From contig VZTI01005197.1 in assembly GCA_013397865.1 (NCBI GenBank), forward strand, positions 2,438,420-2,502,419: a stretch of 64,000 nucleotides of DNA. The letters are read 5' to 3'. The notes below the pieces were generated by a model. It was given only the letters and a program-made list of their open reading frames with translations, was not told the origin of the DNA and searched no databases. Position numbers and translations under genes: made by a program. Positions 42,271-56,300 of the stretch are shown here, one piece after another. Each line of letters opens with the position of its first letter. Position 1 is the stretch's first letter. Source of the stretch: Struthidea cinerea. Taxonomy: Eukaryota; Chordata; Aves; Passeriformes; Corcoracidae.

Positions 42271-43047
42271 TCCAGACTCAGGATGTGTTTCAGGAAAAGC
42301 CACAAGTTCTGAACAGGGTCATTCATGATACTGATTCAGCTGCTGTGTTGCCTTTCAAAAGTGCCAGACCAGTTTTACCTCATTTCTTTTAGGAAAGCAA
42401 AGCAATGGGACAATAACTTCATCTCCCAAATTAACTATTGTTGGATACCCAGCTCTAGGCAATTGGCTTACTCTGTGCAAGCACTTTATTCCTACCCTCC
42501 TACTAGTTTGTATTTCTCAAAATGCAGCGTATTATTCACTTTGACTGTAGTTGCTTCCCACATGTTCATTCATCTTAGTTTGTCTCACTGGATTTCTTCA
42601 ACTGCATCTCATTAAATAGCCTGAATTTTTCTTTCCAGCTGCATGCTAGGCTGACTTTCAGTGAAATGAAGGCAGATTTACACCAATGAAAGGAAAACAG
42701 AATGCAGTTACATGGTCTTAAAGTTTAGGAGGCAACACAGCTTTCTAGACTATGAATTTTAATACTCAAAGATTAGCAATTCATCTTCATTTCAGTTGTA
42801 TCCTTCCAGGGCAAAACAGTTACCTAGAGAATCCCTGATAGGTTTTTTACTAAAAGCATTGATCCAAAAGATGTGGTGAAGGAGCAGAACAGTTCATGGC
42901 TCCCACAGGAACGAGGTCCTATCCCATGCTCCACATCCCTGGCACACTCACACAGTACTTACTGCCCAGCTGACAAGCAAGTCAGTTCAGCAAGTCAGCA
43001 GCTCCAGTAAGAGTAAAACAGAAGGGAGGCCCACGTTACTGCAAAGT

Positions 43048-43090
43048 GGGAACAGAGCTTGGGGAGGCTGTGCAGCATCCACCCTGGACA
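43048..43090 (+). mobile_element. Possible CR1 remnant
   Basis: AACAGAGCTTGGGGAGGCTG and then TGCAGCATCCACCCTGGA resemble the CR1 segment that reads roughly AACAGGTTGCCCAGGGAGG. Only about 45 bases can be matched by eye and neither end is visible, so chance similarity cannot be excluded. Confidence 0.3.
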
Positions 43091-46000
43091 AAGACTCCAT
43101 CAGCTCTGCTGCTCCTAGAATTATTCCCTGATTTTTATTATTATAACTGCATATTTAGAGTCAATAAGCCAGATTCTGAAGATTTAGAGACAGTAATTAA
43201 TGCTGTGTTAGTTCTTCTGCAACAATGTTAGAAAAATTCAAACTTACTAGCAGCAAACATGTTCAAAATATCACCAGAAACACTAGATTCCAGGTTTCGT
43301 CTAATTCTGAACTGACTAATGGAAGAGCAATACTCTCTGCGCTAGCAGCCACTGTATCTCTGGTAAGGGACGCAAACTGAAAAAGGAGATGTAAAGAAAC
43401 ATTATATGAAACACTTATATGAAGCTGAAATGAAGGTCCCTCTCTCCAGCACATCCTACAACAGTAATACTCAGCTGCTGGTGTGTAGAAAGTATATTTT
43501 GCATAGGTCACTTGATAATCCACAATATTTTGGAGATCATCAATGTAATTTCAACACAGAGAGAACAAACTCTCAACTCAAGCAAAGCCCATCAGGATGC
43601 AAAAACAATCAGCAAAACTGATAAAATATCAACATCCTGAGATAGAGTTGTGGGGTAGGGGTTTTTTTAAATGATGTTGTTACATGTCTTCTCAGTATAA
43701 CTGGGTAGCTATTAAATGTGAACAACAACTACAAAGTGAAAAAAATGCTGTTGAACAAAATCAATATTAAGTGGTACTTACACCATGTTAGTTTCTAGTA
43801 CCCCTTTTAATACCTGAAGGATCCCAAACTGCTTCAAAAAGCTCTCAGATTTCAATTGATACAGTGATTAAAATGACTAACACCAACAGCTCTTCATTGA
43901 AACAAAATATTGATGTTGGTAAAGTAAATCCCAGAGTAGTGCCAATCAAGTCAATGAGTTACAGGAATTTTATCTAGAAGAACACTGACTTTTGGTCAAA
44001 GTTTCAATATCATTTCAGGTTAGCCTCCTTCTGTGGTAGGGTAGTCACCAAAGATTTCCCCTCAGCAAAAGATTCAAGCAAAGACATTCACATATTGTCA
44101 TGCACTGACTCTGTGCCACACCTAGAATACAGTGAGAGATCTTCCCTTCCTCTTGAATATTATGTTCCTACTAGGAGAGAGGCAAAAATCCCATGTGTTT
44201 CATAAAGCAGTTTCTGTGCAAGCTCCAAAAAAAAAATCTTCAAATGAGACTAGTAGCTACACACCTTTGCAATACGTGGAAACAGCCTACAACAGAACAG
44301 CTTGTGTATAAAATGCACTGGAGCACTTAACTGGAAGAAAGGGGAAGCTTTCAAAGTGAATGGACATAAAAAGAATACTACAATAAATCATATTGCAAAC
44401 GACATGCTAGTTTCAGAAAGCAACACATTATATGCATTATATCAGGAAGGCATTATATTTAAATAATCACTTCCACCTTTTGTTGGTTCTGATAAGCTAC
44501 AGTTTATTTCAGTTAGTAGAGCCACAAAGTAGGATGAAACAAGTATTCTGCTTAGCTTGCATTTTGCAAACTTGAGCATGCATGTGGCAATGGAATCAAT
44601 TACTTTACTCCCAGCCCATTTCTTCACTTTAAACCTCAAGCACTGCCAGAAAATCTCATTAATCTAATTTGGGTAGCAAAAAGGTTTATCCAAAATTCCT
44701 TTTCAATAATGTTATACTTACAGTGTACAAATCCTTGTTTTAAAAGACTTACAACAGAAATATTCAATGTGCATTTCAGAACATTGAACTTTATATGAAA
44801 CAAAGGCCACAAACACTGCTTAAAAAGCCCAACAGTACACTTGCAGTAGGTGCAATTAATTTTTCATTAATCCAGTTCTATTTGTAGCAAACCAGAGTTT
44901 TAAAAAATTCCCATGAATCCAGAAAGTTGAATGACAATATACCTTCATAGCTCTGAAACATGCAATACACGGAGTCCTTAAAAAATTAAAATTAGTATGT
45001 GATACACAATTTAGACACCCAGAACTTGGATCTTGCATTCTCCTTCCTCTGGATAGCTCTTCTTCCCATCTCTGTTCCTGCACAAGTGATAATTTGTAAC
45101 AAATTATGGAACTCATTGTTACAGGCCATAAGAGTTACCAAAAGCACTGATGATTTTTAAAACAATTTTGAAAGAAAAAGACAAAACACAATGAATATAT
45201 AGAATGGAAAGACTATTAAATAACACCATGGACTGCGTGTGGCTAGGGACACTACCATATGGTTGGACTATGCACATATTCTCCTGCCTGCTTCTGTCCC
45301 ATCAACTCCTACTGCGAGGGCAGCTCAACTTCAAAACCCTCAGTGATCCCCACTGCTTCATATACAACAAACACGTCGAACATCTCCATTGCTTGCCTGA
45401 TGAACAAGAAGTTTGTCTGACAACAGCTACAGAGAGGTTTCTATGATATGTTTCTATTCAACCCAACAGATTCTAGCACTGCAAAACCAAAATCAAAATC
45501 TAATGAACATTTAACCTTACAATTCAATCCATTCTTGCAGGCCTGTATATAAACAGTGTATCTTACTCTTCTTCTCTTTCCTTCATTCTAAGTTTATATT
45601 TTGAAACAATAATGCCCACTCCAAAACCATTCAACTAATCCACACTAGCTTTACCTGAAAACCCTCTTTGTTTTAAAAAATATCAGGATCCAAAGAACAA
45701 TGATGCACAGGAAAACATGTGTCAACCGAGAATTTGATCCTTTGAGATTTTGTTCTACAATCTCATTTGGTATGAATCTGACTTTTTCCTTCTAAGATAG
45801 CTGTCATCACAATGGTGGGCTTTTCCTCCAAATTAAACGTAAAACTGCTATGTTGATAATAATCAGTTTTATTATGAAAAACATAATCACTTTTTTCCTG
45901 GTTTGCTTTTTGTGGTTTCTTTATGTCTATCATAAAATCTCTGAATTTCTAACATCACATTAACCAAATATCCTTTATTCAGAATGGTTACAAATTCCCT

Positions 46001-46906
46001 TAGGTTTTATAAGGCTGCTACCAAGGACAATTTACACTGATTTAGTACTAAGGTGTAGGCCCTTTTGAAAAAATACCTACTTACCATGTTTATTTCCATG
46101 AACCAAAGTTAAGAAAAACAGTTGTCACTGTGATCAGAAAACCACTCGTGCTTTTCTACCTCCTCTGGCCAGTGGCCTCTATCCACCATTACACACTGCT
46201 AACTTCCCAGCACTGTGCTTAGTTCTTCAGGGCAAAATATGCACTTACCTAATTAAACTTAAGACACAAGCAATGACAAGTAAATCAAGACGGTTGGACA
46301 AAACATTCTTTATGACATACCCTGAAATTTTACAATGAATAGCTCACATTGTGTGATACATACATGAGTTTCTTCCTTGTTTATCTTGAGCTGACAAAGA
46401 AAAAATGCCTTATGCATTATGGAAGCCATGTATACATCTTTATATTCTGTGAATTGACAGGTGGATGTGTCCTTTACAGACCTCTCCCTCAGCATCACAG
46501 GGAGAGCAAATTTGTATGCTAGTGTATAGTGATGAAAGATTAGAAATCAGAACCATTTATATTATTTATAGAACATCACTGGTTCCTCAAGAAGGCCATG
46601 CAAAGTAGCCTGTAACTGGCCCAAGGAATCCTATGAAAGAGTAAAATAATACAATAGCTATTTTCTATTAACATTTTGTGAAATTCAAGGCAGTTTAAAA
46701 ATAACCTACATCAGTAAAACAGGATCTTCCTCTAGAATAATAATTTCAGATAACCGTCAGTAACCAAGCTTTTACTGGCTTGCTCCTAAGATCAAACTTA
46801 CTGCTGAATGAAAAAGATATTTTCCTCCTCACAAGTCTGAGTCTTCACAATTTTTGTATTTTTTTTAATGAGAACAAACTCAAAACTCTACAAACTGACA
46901 CCAGGA

Positions 46907-46960
46907 AAAACAAACAAACAAACAAACAAACAAACAAACAAAACACAAACAAACAAAAAA
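46907..46960 (+). repeat. (CAAA)n microsatellite
   Basis: Regular CAAA units from about 46911, broken once by ACACAAAC before two further units and an A run. Likely length-variable. Confidence 0.95.
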
Positions 46961-49632
46961 CCCCCAACACCGCAACTCAGGAAGAGCACAGATGAAAGGA
47001 AGCATGATCCTAAGATGTTGCACATAAACTAATGGAATTTTTTCACTTTGTGTCTTTTGTCATTCTGAAATTCCAACCTGAATGTATTAAAGTCTTACTC
47101 AGAAAAGTTTAACTGAAAACAAAAATTTATGGGAACATATTTGTTCCCAATACATTAATATTTTCCAACAAAAAACCCTAAGGATTTAATAACAGTTGGG
47201 ACTAGAGTTGATAATCACAGAGACTTAACAATCTTAGACTAGATACTAAAGCTTTTATGTTAAGGAATTAGGGTTTTTTTCATTAGTGGTGTTAGCAAAA
47301 CCAATGGGAATTCAAACACACTAGTAAAACTGGGGAGTTATACAAACACGGAATAGGAAGAAATGAGAACTAGAGAAAGACTTCACATCATTGTGTTGGT
47401 TCATGTCACGTCCTGCCATTCGTGACTGTATTGCCTTTCCATTAACATAACTAGATTTTAAGTCAGGGAAAGAAACAGCCAGCTAAAAGCTTTACACTGC
47501 TAGAAATAAAGTTATAGAGTAAGACCAGACTCTAGTTTAAATTAACAATTGTTCTTTTGTTTTCTCTTTGGAGAAAGAGAGTTCTCTTTACTGTGCAAGA
47601 TATTAAATTCTAATTCTACAAACCATCTGAAGAACTCTTACCTACAGCAACTGATTGACAAAAAGTCACTTTGGCAACCAAAGCTGCTCCCATACAGCCA
47701 CAGAATCATGGATTAGCAGTAGGGTCAGTACATGTAAAAGCTTATACTCAATAAATTTTGGATAAGGTGCCATTAGTCTTGGGAATATGTAGTTCTTCCA
47801 GACAAACACCCAGCTAGCTGAGCTTTCAGACAAGGCTTGATATTCAAACATTTGAATGATCTGGATTTAATAAAACAGGTTTGCAACACTGTCAGAGTTG
47901 CCAAGTGATTCATTCTGAGAGTGGAAACAACAATATACTGAATATTTAACTTGTCAAGCATCAGCCTATGTATAGCCTCTCATTTTCCTAAAGATACTTT
48001 GATACGATACTTCAGGAACTTGTACAAGCTATTACAGAGAAACCAGATGCCTCCCTAATCTTTACAGAGCAGTGCAGGTTAGTATGACAAGAATAATATC
48101 CTTGCTTCCCACTTGACAAAACAGTCTCCCATCAGCATCAAGAACTGCAACACACTGCTGAAAGATGGTGTTCATTTTCATAAAGCAAGAGTTTGGTGGT
48201 TCAAAAACAACAAACAAAGCACAAGAGTTTACCAGACAGTTAATATTTAATTATAATCTACCAGCTATTTGTATTTTTTCTAATCAATTTGAAAGAACAC
48301 GTGGGTACATAAAAGCCAGGAACTAGTGGTTATCATGAATTATCATTTCATATTTCTTCCCCTTTCTAATGTTGTTCGATTGGTATAAATGCTCTACCTG
48401 ATACAACAAACACAACTTGGGAAACCAAACACACTGTCAGGTTTCCTATGATTTCAAGCCTGTCTGTACTAATCCCAGTCTCATTTCACACCCACACATC
48501 AGGCTCCCTCCCTAGCTAGCTTGGGCTTCTCTTCTGTACACAACTTCCTTATGACAGTCTTGCAATTAACACCCACATCTCCTCCCCAAATGATGCCAAC
48601 TCTTCTATGAAACACTCAGGCTATGAAAACCACACCCCCCTTTCATGCTCTTTCATCAGCCCCTTTTGCAAACTGAGAATAAGCATCTCTTGGGGAGGTG
48701 ACTCATAAGTGTTCATCCCTTTTCACGTTGTAAAACATCTTATCTAATAAAACAAAGCACATGTACAACCTTGCATCAAGAACCAAATTATATTCATGCT
48801 TGTAGATCAGGCTGGGGAGAAGACTTATCTGCATTTTCATCTGTCAGCTAACTAGTTTCAATGCAGAATAAGATGAAGGAAGATTATCCAATGACAAGCC
48901 AAAGTCTAGGACCTCTAGCCCTTATTCAGCTTTTGTTGCAAAAGCTTTTCTAAAGTTTCTGTGCTCAGGTTTTAAGCTCAGATAGAGAATACAAGTGTTT
49001 CCTACTTCAACTTTTTTGTATCCTACATTGTACCGCTCAGAGTCAGGAGAAAATAAAGAAAAGGCACATTCTTCAGATGACAAGCATTTCAATTATTTCA
49101 TATCCCATAAGCCAAACAACTTGGAGATATTCTGCAACAAACAAAAAAGAAGAGGAGTCTTGTCAACTCCAGAAAATCCTGGTGTACAGGCTGTTGGGTT
49201 CTCATCAACGTGCTACTGGCAACCTGCCTCTGACTTACAGGGTATATAGGTCACAATATATTTTTTGTTCTCCAGAAGTTACGAGGCACTAAAAGACAGC
49301 TAAAGCACCTTTGATAATTGCTGTATATTCGTGTCACATGTAAGCAATTACTGTAGCTGCCACAGGAGTATTACACTATAGTTACACTGTACAGGTGTGA
49401 ACACAAACAGAATTGAAACACGAAACATTGACAGGATGCTCCAGAGCCCACAGTGCCTAAAGGCAGCTGAGTCCTACTGGAGACTCCACCAGGCATCTGA
49501 AATAAGACTGAAGTCTCAAGCCCACTTTTCATAGCATGGGTGTTCATACCCCAAAAACTGATTGTGACACCCAGCACTCCAAATAGAAAGCTCATGGCTC
49601 AGCAAACAGACTTCTGCTCTGAACTACTTATT

Positions 49633-49650
49633 ACACAAACACACACACAC
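49633..49650 (+). repeat. Short (CA)n microsatellite
   Basis: CACAAACACACACACAC, a short, slightly imperfect dinucleotide run. Confidence 0.8.
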
Positions 49651-50841
49651 TTATCTTACCTGCATTAAAGCATGTCAACAGGTCAGCAAGGAAAAATTGG
49701 CTCTGGCAACTCTTCCATTTGGTCACAAATCTAGACTTAAAGTTTCTTCAGCTTTCAGCAGCATTCAGCTTTCCACTACAGAAAAGGAAAGGCAGAGAAA
49801 GTAGAAAATTATCATTCTCCATTAACAGAAATCTGGCAGTTTAAAAACCGAGAAGGAAAAACCTCTACCTTAAAGAGAACAAGCTGATAAAATCTCAAAT
49901 ACTCAGGAGAAGCAGTAACAGAGCACAAGACACATCCACACAGACAAGGTCAGAGTTTCCAGGCCTTTCACCAATACCTTACTGAGAAGCCCTTGACAAC
50001 ACCAAGGGCATCATCAGCTAAGAGCCCACACCACTGCAGAAGCAATCCATATTTGCTTTCATTGCTGCCTTCTGTTCACTGCTGCAACTCAAAAACATTT
50101 GCATCCATGCTGCCACCCAAAAACACTTATGCATAACACACTGAATAAGTCTGGAGCAATTAAGAAACTGTTCTGGCTAAAAAGTAACCACTGCGGAAAA
50201 ACAAATAAAACACAGAAGCAGAAAAAAGTGGTATTACACTGAATACTAAAGCTCGCTACGCTGCCAAAAAGCTGATTACAAAACTCACTTTTCAGACAAG
50301 AAATGCATCATAACAGCATCTTGTTAAACAAGCTAAACACATGCAAGGGAGAAGGAGAAACCCGCACCTTTCTGTCAACACTGAAGTAATTTATATTAAA
50401 TTTATATTTGACATGTAACAAGGCTGCACACATACAAAAAAATGCAAGTATGAAAAGGGTGTCTATTCATTTACACAGTGCTTAGCATTCAAAATTGATT
50501 TCACAGACATCCTGCTAACCTGTCTGACAGAAATTCCTCCAGACTACACAAATAATTAAAAACAAGGAGGCTGTCATTTTTTTTGTGTCTTATAAGCAGG
50601 GAGGTAAAACTCTGAAAGTTTCAGTATGCTGAAAGGAATCCTGTAAAAGTTTAAAAAGTACATATATCTCAAGGGAAAAAATAATTTTTTATATAAACAT
50701 AGTTTTTGACCAAGAACTCATAGTTTAAAACAGGTTCTTAAACAGCTTTCCCATCAGGGGAGCATGAACAAAACAGCCAAAAATTAAGGGCTTATGGGAA
50801 GACACTGTTTTTATATTGCAAATATAACATGGTTTCAGTAC

Positions 50842-50895
50842 ATGCTTGACCCCAGACTAGATGACTAGATGATCCCAGAGACCCCTTGCCATTTC
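50842..50895 (+). mobile_element. Possible CR1 3' remnant
   Basis: AGACTAGATGACTAGATGAT followed by CCCAGAGACCCCTTGCC resembles the CR1 stretch around GACTAGATGATC..AGAGGTCCCTTCC. It lacks the terminal ATTCTATGA-type tail. It also contains a small local duplication of GACTAGAT. Confidence 0.4.
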
Positions 50896-52088
50896 ATGCT
50901 CCTGAATTTTAGGGATGATTATATCAGGTTCCTCCACAGATGCAACTAGAAATTTCATATGAGACTTTTAGCATAACTTTCCCCCTCTATTAAAACAAAG
51001 AGGTAGTCCTAAAAATTAGCCAATTTGTAAGTGAAATGATAACAGGGTCAAGCTATCCTCCAGATCATCTCTAAAATGTTTCCTGTAGTAAAATACTGTT
51101 CACAAAATTCTACCTCACTAAACCATGCTATTTTTAATATATTTTCTTATTACTCAAAATAATTGCAAGTGAGAGCCCTAAAGGAAGGAGATTTCTCCAT
51201 AATTTGTAATTAATAGTAAATTCTCTCCTGCCTGCTTCATACATCCATCGCATCTGGTCATAAAAATAAGGTTCCAAGTTTAATTTGTTAAATACAGTCT
51301 CTCTATTTTTGTTGTGCTGTATCATTCATCTGGGTAAATTTTCAAGTGGAGCCTATAATTATGTTCTTGACCAGACTGTCCTTTAGCTTAAGCAATTATT
51401 TTCTCCCCTGGATTATCTTCTTTAATTTGCAGCATAGCTTAAAAACTATTGTCATATGCATAACAAAATAGGTATAGTCTAAATGACATCCTCATGTTTG
51501 AGGTTTGCAAGTTGATCAGCCTGGTAGTTTTATTTCCTTTTACTATACATTAAATAATCCATCAGAGGGAACAGAAAAGAGGAACAGGGGAAAAAAAGTT
51601 TAGAAGAGAAATTGCTCCTACCCAGAGTCAAAACTAAAGTCCAGCACTAAAGGTAACACACCGCCTCTTTAGAAATCATTCTTCGCAGTAGATGTGGGAA
51701 AGGAGTATGCAATAAGCATCTATGGAGGGGCTTCAAGTGAACAGAATTAAGGGGGCATGGGGGGAGGGAAAAACCTCTCAGCACATTTGTTTTAAAAATT
51801 CCAGCGTGTTTCCATCTAAAAATAATCTTTTATCTAGAACCACAAGCCTGAAATTGAAAACTGGTACCAGAGACTGAAACCAGAGCCAGTGAAGAACAGT
51901 CACATGAGGGACAATCCCATTTCTGACATGGCTAGTGCATGTTTTCAAATAAATGCTTAATAAAAAATTACACAGTGGTGCCATATTATCCAAACTTATT
52001 CAGCGTTTCAGCTTCAAAGTCCTGCAAGACTGACTCAATGAATCTTTGTTACTACTACTGAGGCAGTAAAGAAAATCACAAAGGTCTG

Positions 52089-52130
52089 TTCTTTTGTAGG
52101 CTACAAAAGTTCTTTTGCAGTCTACAAAAG
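52089..52130 (+). repeat. 21-base tandem duplication with internal inverted repeats
   Basis: Two adjacent 21-base units starting TTCTTTTG and ending CTACAAAAG. Each has complementary ends (CTTTTG with CAAAAG), so each unit can fold on itself. The units differ at two positions. Confidence 0.85.
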
Positions 52131-53308
52131 ATTTCTCTATGATATGCAGTTAATGTGCAGGTTTTAGAGAGAAGGCGTTCAGAACACGGAACAATTCCCT
52201 GATCAAACATATGTAAAAAAATCTGAATCTGAAACCTTAGCACCAAGCTATGGAAAATTTCCAGAACCTAAGTGCCTTTAGCTTCCCAAATAATTTGGAA
52301 AAAAACCCCAAAAACCCACACAGACACCCCTTAGGTTAGAGTGCAAAAGAAGACTCAGTCTAGTATATGAAAGAACAAAAATCTGAATAATTTAGTAACT
52401 TCCAATTTTGAATAATCTTTTTAAATATTATTTTTAAAGCTGTAATTAAATTAAAGAAGCATAGTGATAATTGAACAGAGAGCTTCCTGTAGTTGTGGCC
52501 CAGGAGAGTCATATTAATCACACAGTATCACTAGTTCAGTATTGCCAGATAGGAAATAATACATCCTTATCTCCAGAGAGCACTGACACTGGGATCTCTT
52601 TCTAGGCACTGACAAACCATTACTGCCAAGCACAGTCTTGCCTTATGCAACATTCTTGGAAGAGCAAATATACTGCTTTTGCATCAAACATACAGCCTTT
52701 TAAAAGCAGGCAACATAGGCACCACGCAAAAAATAATACACATCTGCATTCTGTATCCTGGATGGTAAGGAGGGGAACAGAGGGAGAGAGAGAAAATAAA
52801 AAAAGGTTCTGCCTTCTCATTTCTGAAAATTGAGACAGGTGAGGAAAATATGAAATGGTAGAAGAACTGCTCAAAAACTTTGAACCAGATATGAAAACAT
52901 TGTATTTTATCTAGTATTCTCTGTCTTGTGATTGTCATGAATTTTATATAATATCTTCTGGATCATACTATTCATATGAATCATATGATTCATAATTATA
53001 ATTATAGGAATATAAGAAAAAAATATATATCTCAGCTCACATTGCTTGGATAGCCCGAACTTCTGTCCTAAAATGGGTGTGGTAAGGCATGTATATTAAA
53101 AAGCTTTAGAACATAACCAATTCTTAGCAGTACCCTTCATGAATTAAGATGCTCTACTTTGCATCTTGAGATCATCAGATCATAACACACACAGCAGTTT
53201 TCAATGTTTCTTCAGGCCACCGCAGAGAAGACTGTCAAACTTTCTTTTAACAGGCAGGTTACCAGGACATTCTCAGAATGGCAAAACCCTTCTCAAGGAT
53301 TTGCACAT

Positions 53309-53343
53309 TCTCTCTCTCTCCCCCTCTTTTTTTTTTTTCCCCC
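53309..53343 (+). repeat. Pyrimidine tract (TC)n-T12
   Basis: TCTCTCTCTC, CCCCTC, a run of T and then CCCCC: about 35 bases with no purine. Confidence 0.9.
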
Positions 53344-56300
53344 ACACAATTTATTTTGAGCTCAGGGTTACACTGCATTTTATTTGAGATGAAAGTTGTC
53401 CTTAGAGACTGTATCACATCCCATGCATCTTAACTTACACCAGTACCCAGGCTAGATATTATGAAAGATGCATAGTTTTGTGGTTTGGGAAATTCAGATT
53501 GCTTTCCTTATCTTTCCCCTTCACGTGAAAGCCCAAGAAAATAATCCTAGAAACCATAGTCCACAGATATATGAATCAATACAAACACTCCCAGTAGCAA
53601 CAGATGCCATTCAAAACAGCAGATGGACTTTAAAATATTAAGAGAGAAGTACGTTCCGGTTTCATACACGCGTGAATTAAGACAACAAACACATCACAGA
53701 GGTGATACCTCCTGGGAAATTTCCCTCTGTGAATAACAAACCAGAAATCTTCTAAACTGCTAATTTTACATAAAGATGTGCCTCTTCGCTTTTGATTTAA
53801 AGATCAGTTGACACCGCAGGACTTCCGCAAATCTTTGTTTTCCTTCTGCTACTCACAGTTTTGCCCAATAACATGCAAGTGAAATTAAAACCTTTGTTTA
53901 ATGTCACTGTTGTTATCCCTATCATTCGGACAAGAAATCTCATGCAGAGAAGAGCCCCTTCTGTTCTGGGCTGTTGCTGGACAATTAATTAAAGAAAAAG
54001 TATTAGTGTACTCAAATAAACACAGGCTACAAGGGCAGCACAATAGAGGGCTGTTTACAACATACAGCAGATTATGTGAAAGAGTTTTCCAAATTTTCAC
54101 TAGCACAAGCTGATTAAGTCTGCATGGCAGAGAGCAAACTAGCACAGGTCTGGAAGCAGTAAAACCCCAGTGCCTTGGATGCAATACCACACAAATATGA
54201 CAAAACTCTTTTCAAAGCTAATCCAGGCATCTTGACACCCCATTTCCTTGAACTCCCTGTTCTAGGATTTGCTCCTGCAGAGCCAGTGTGGGTATAGGCA
54301 TGCCCACAGTCATTTTTCATGTTGTTATCTCTAACAGGGAGTACTTTTCAACAGCCACAGCACTGTGAAGCTACAAGTCTCCTTCGTCTACTCCATGTAT
54401 GTGGAAGGTGAAAAAAACAAAACCAAAAACAAACCACCACAACAACAGAGAAAGAGGCATAATGTTTGATATCTTCTGTATCCTCCTTGTCAGTTAAAAT
54501 AAAAGAGCAGAGGTACCAAGAAAATGAATTCTCAGTACTGTGTTCTCCCTGGATTTTACACATCATCCTGCACCATGATAACCATCTCCGTTGTGCACTC
54601 AAAGGATAAAAAAAATCACCTCAAATTACCTTCTTTTTTTTCTTTTTTAATTACTTTTTAATTAATTCCAGCTCCAAAACATGACACTACATCAATATTG
54701 GTTGGAAAAATTACTTCATTTAACTTGCAGAACATAATTCTATTTACACATATGTGATGCAGGCACAGGATCCCACAATAAGAACTGGAAAGATCCTTAA
54801 GGTTAACTGAAGCAAGCCTCAGGGAGAAGCATTTGGATCTTCTGGCCTTCTCCGATTGCTCCCATCAACCAGGAGGCAGAAGTTACTTTAAAGCAGCCTT
54901 GATGCATTTGAAATAAGAAACCGTGCTATAGGGTTTTGCAATACAAACTTCAGTCCCAACCTAAGAACCAGCTCTATTTTAAAAAACCCAAAACCTTTTC
55001 TAAGAGCAGAATTCAATCATTTTGTGACAGTATCTTGGTATGATATTCTCTAATTTTACAATTCTATAGCAATGCTGGCTCCTATTATTCTTGTCGCCCA
55101 CTCAAATACATAAATCCTTCATCTATATATATATATCTCTAAAAAAACCCTCTCACCCCTAAACAAGAACACTATCTCATGAGTCCATTTCTAGGGAAAA
55201 CAATGTTTTTCAAGCAGTTTAGCACTTGCCCACAGTCAATTCACCCAGCCATTCTTTAAGAAGAATCAAGTTTTGACAGTTTCTATCATAGAGTTTCTAC
55301 CAGAGACTTACTGCTCCTCTTCTGTTAGCATTTTGGAAAAAGAAATTCTATTAGTCTAATGGTTTAATCTCAAAAATAAAATCATATGGGCTACTGCTTA
55401 TTTCTTTGTCATCTTCTACTGCTTTGGGAGGGCTTAATTCCCAAGAAAAATATGAGAACAAATAAAAATAAGCAACTAAGTCTACAGTTGCTCATTTCTA
55501 CTTGCCCCTTGCCCCCGACACCTGTACAGACACTACAATCCCTCCTCTCAGTGGCACAGTGTTACACATACCCTCCATGAGTTAAGTAACCGCAGCAGTT
55601 CAAGGATTACACCAGCCAACCCTTACCCTTTCAATAGTGTTTTTTTAAACACTTCAAAATTAAACTTACCTAACTGCTCTAAAACTCAGTCTTTCCTCAC
55701 ACCAGCTTAAGGTTTCAGCACTTGCCTTGGACATCATGTTCACCTCCAAGTCCCTGTACATTTTGTTAGAGCTGAGGTGAACAAACAAAAAAAGACCTCA
55801 GCCTGCTTTTTATTATCTGTCCACAGTTCCACTCATCAAACAGGAGCAAATCTCCTCTGACTTTCTTTTTACTAACTTTATATTTCTATAATGATTTCTC
55901 ATTATTCTGAGTTGGCCATTCTGAATGTTGCATTCTAATTATATGTGTGTGTGTTTTATTTTCACACCTGTCCTTGGCAATCCAGCTGGGAATTCTTTTC
56001 CCTCCTTGTGTTTGCTGTTGAAGAGCTCACTAGTAGCCAAGCCAGTCTCTCACTACTTTTCATGTTTTCCTCTGTGGAAGAATAGTTTCAACTTCTGCCA
56101 TTAGCATATGCCATAGACTCCAATATTCCTGATCTTGAATAAATAATATTTTTATCCCAGAATATTTGAATGTACTTTGACATTATAATTGAAGAGATCA
56201 CATTGTCTCCTGACACCAAGCCCAACGCCAAGTGTTCCTGAAATGTTGCTGTTCACTTGATGCCTCTTTTAAATCTGAAATGTTGTTACTTTAAATGTTT

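Noticed and set aside
47699..47720. CACAGAATCATGG, similar to a CR1 tail
   Set aside because: Only a dozen bases match and the expected GGTTGGAA..GACC does not follow.
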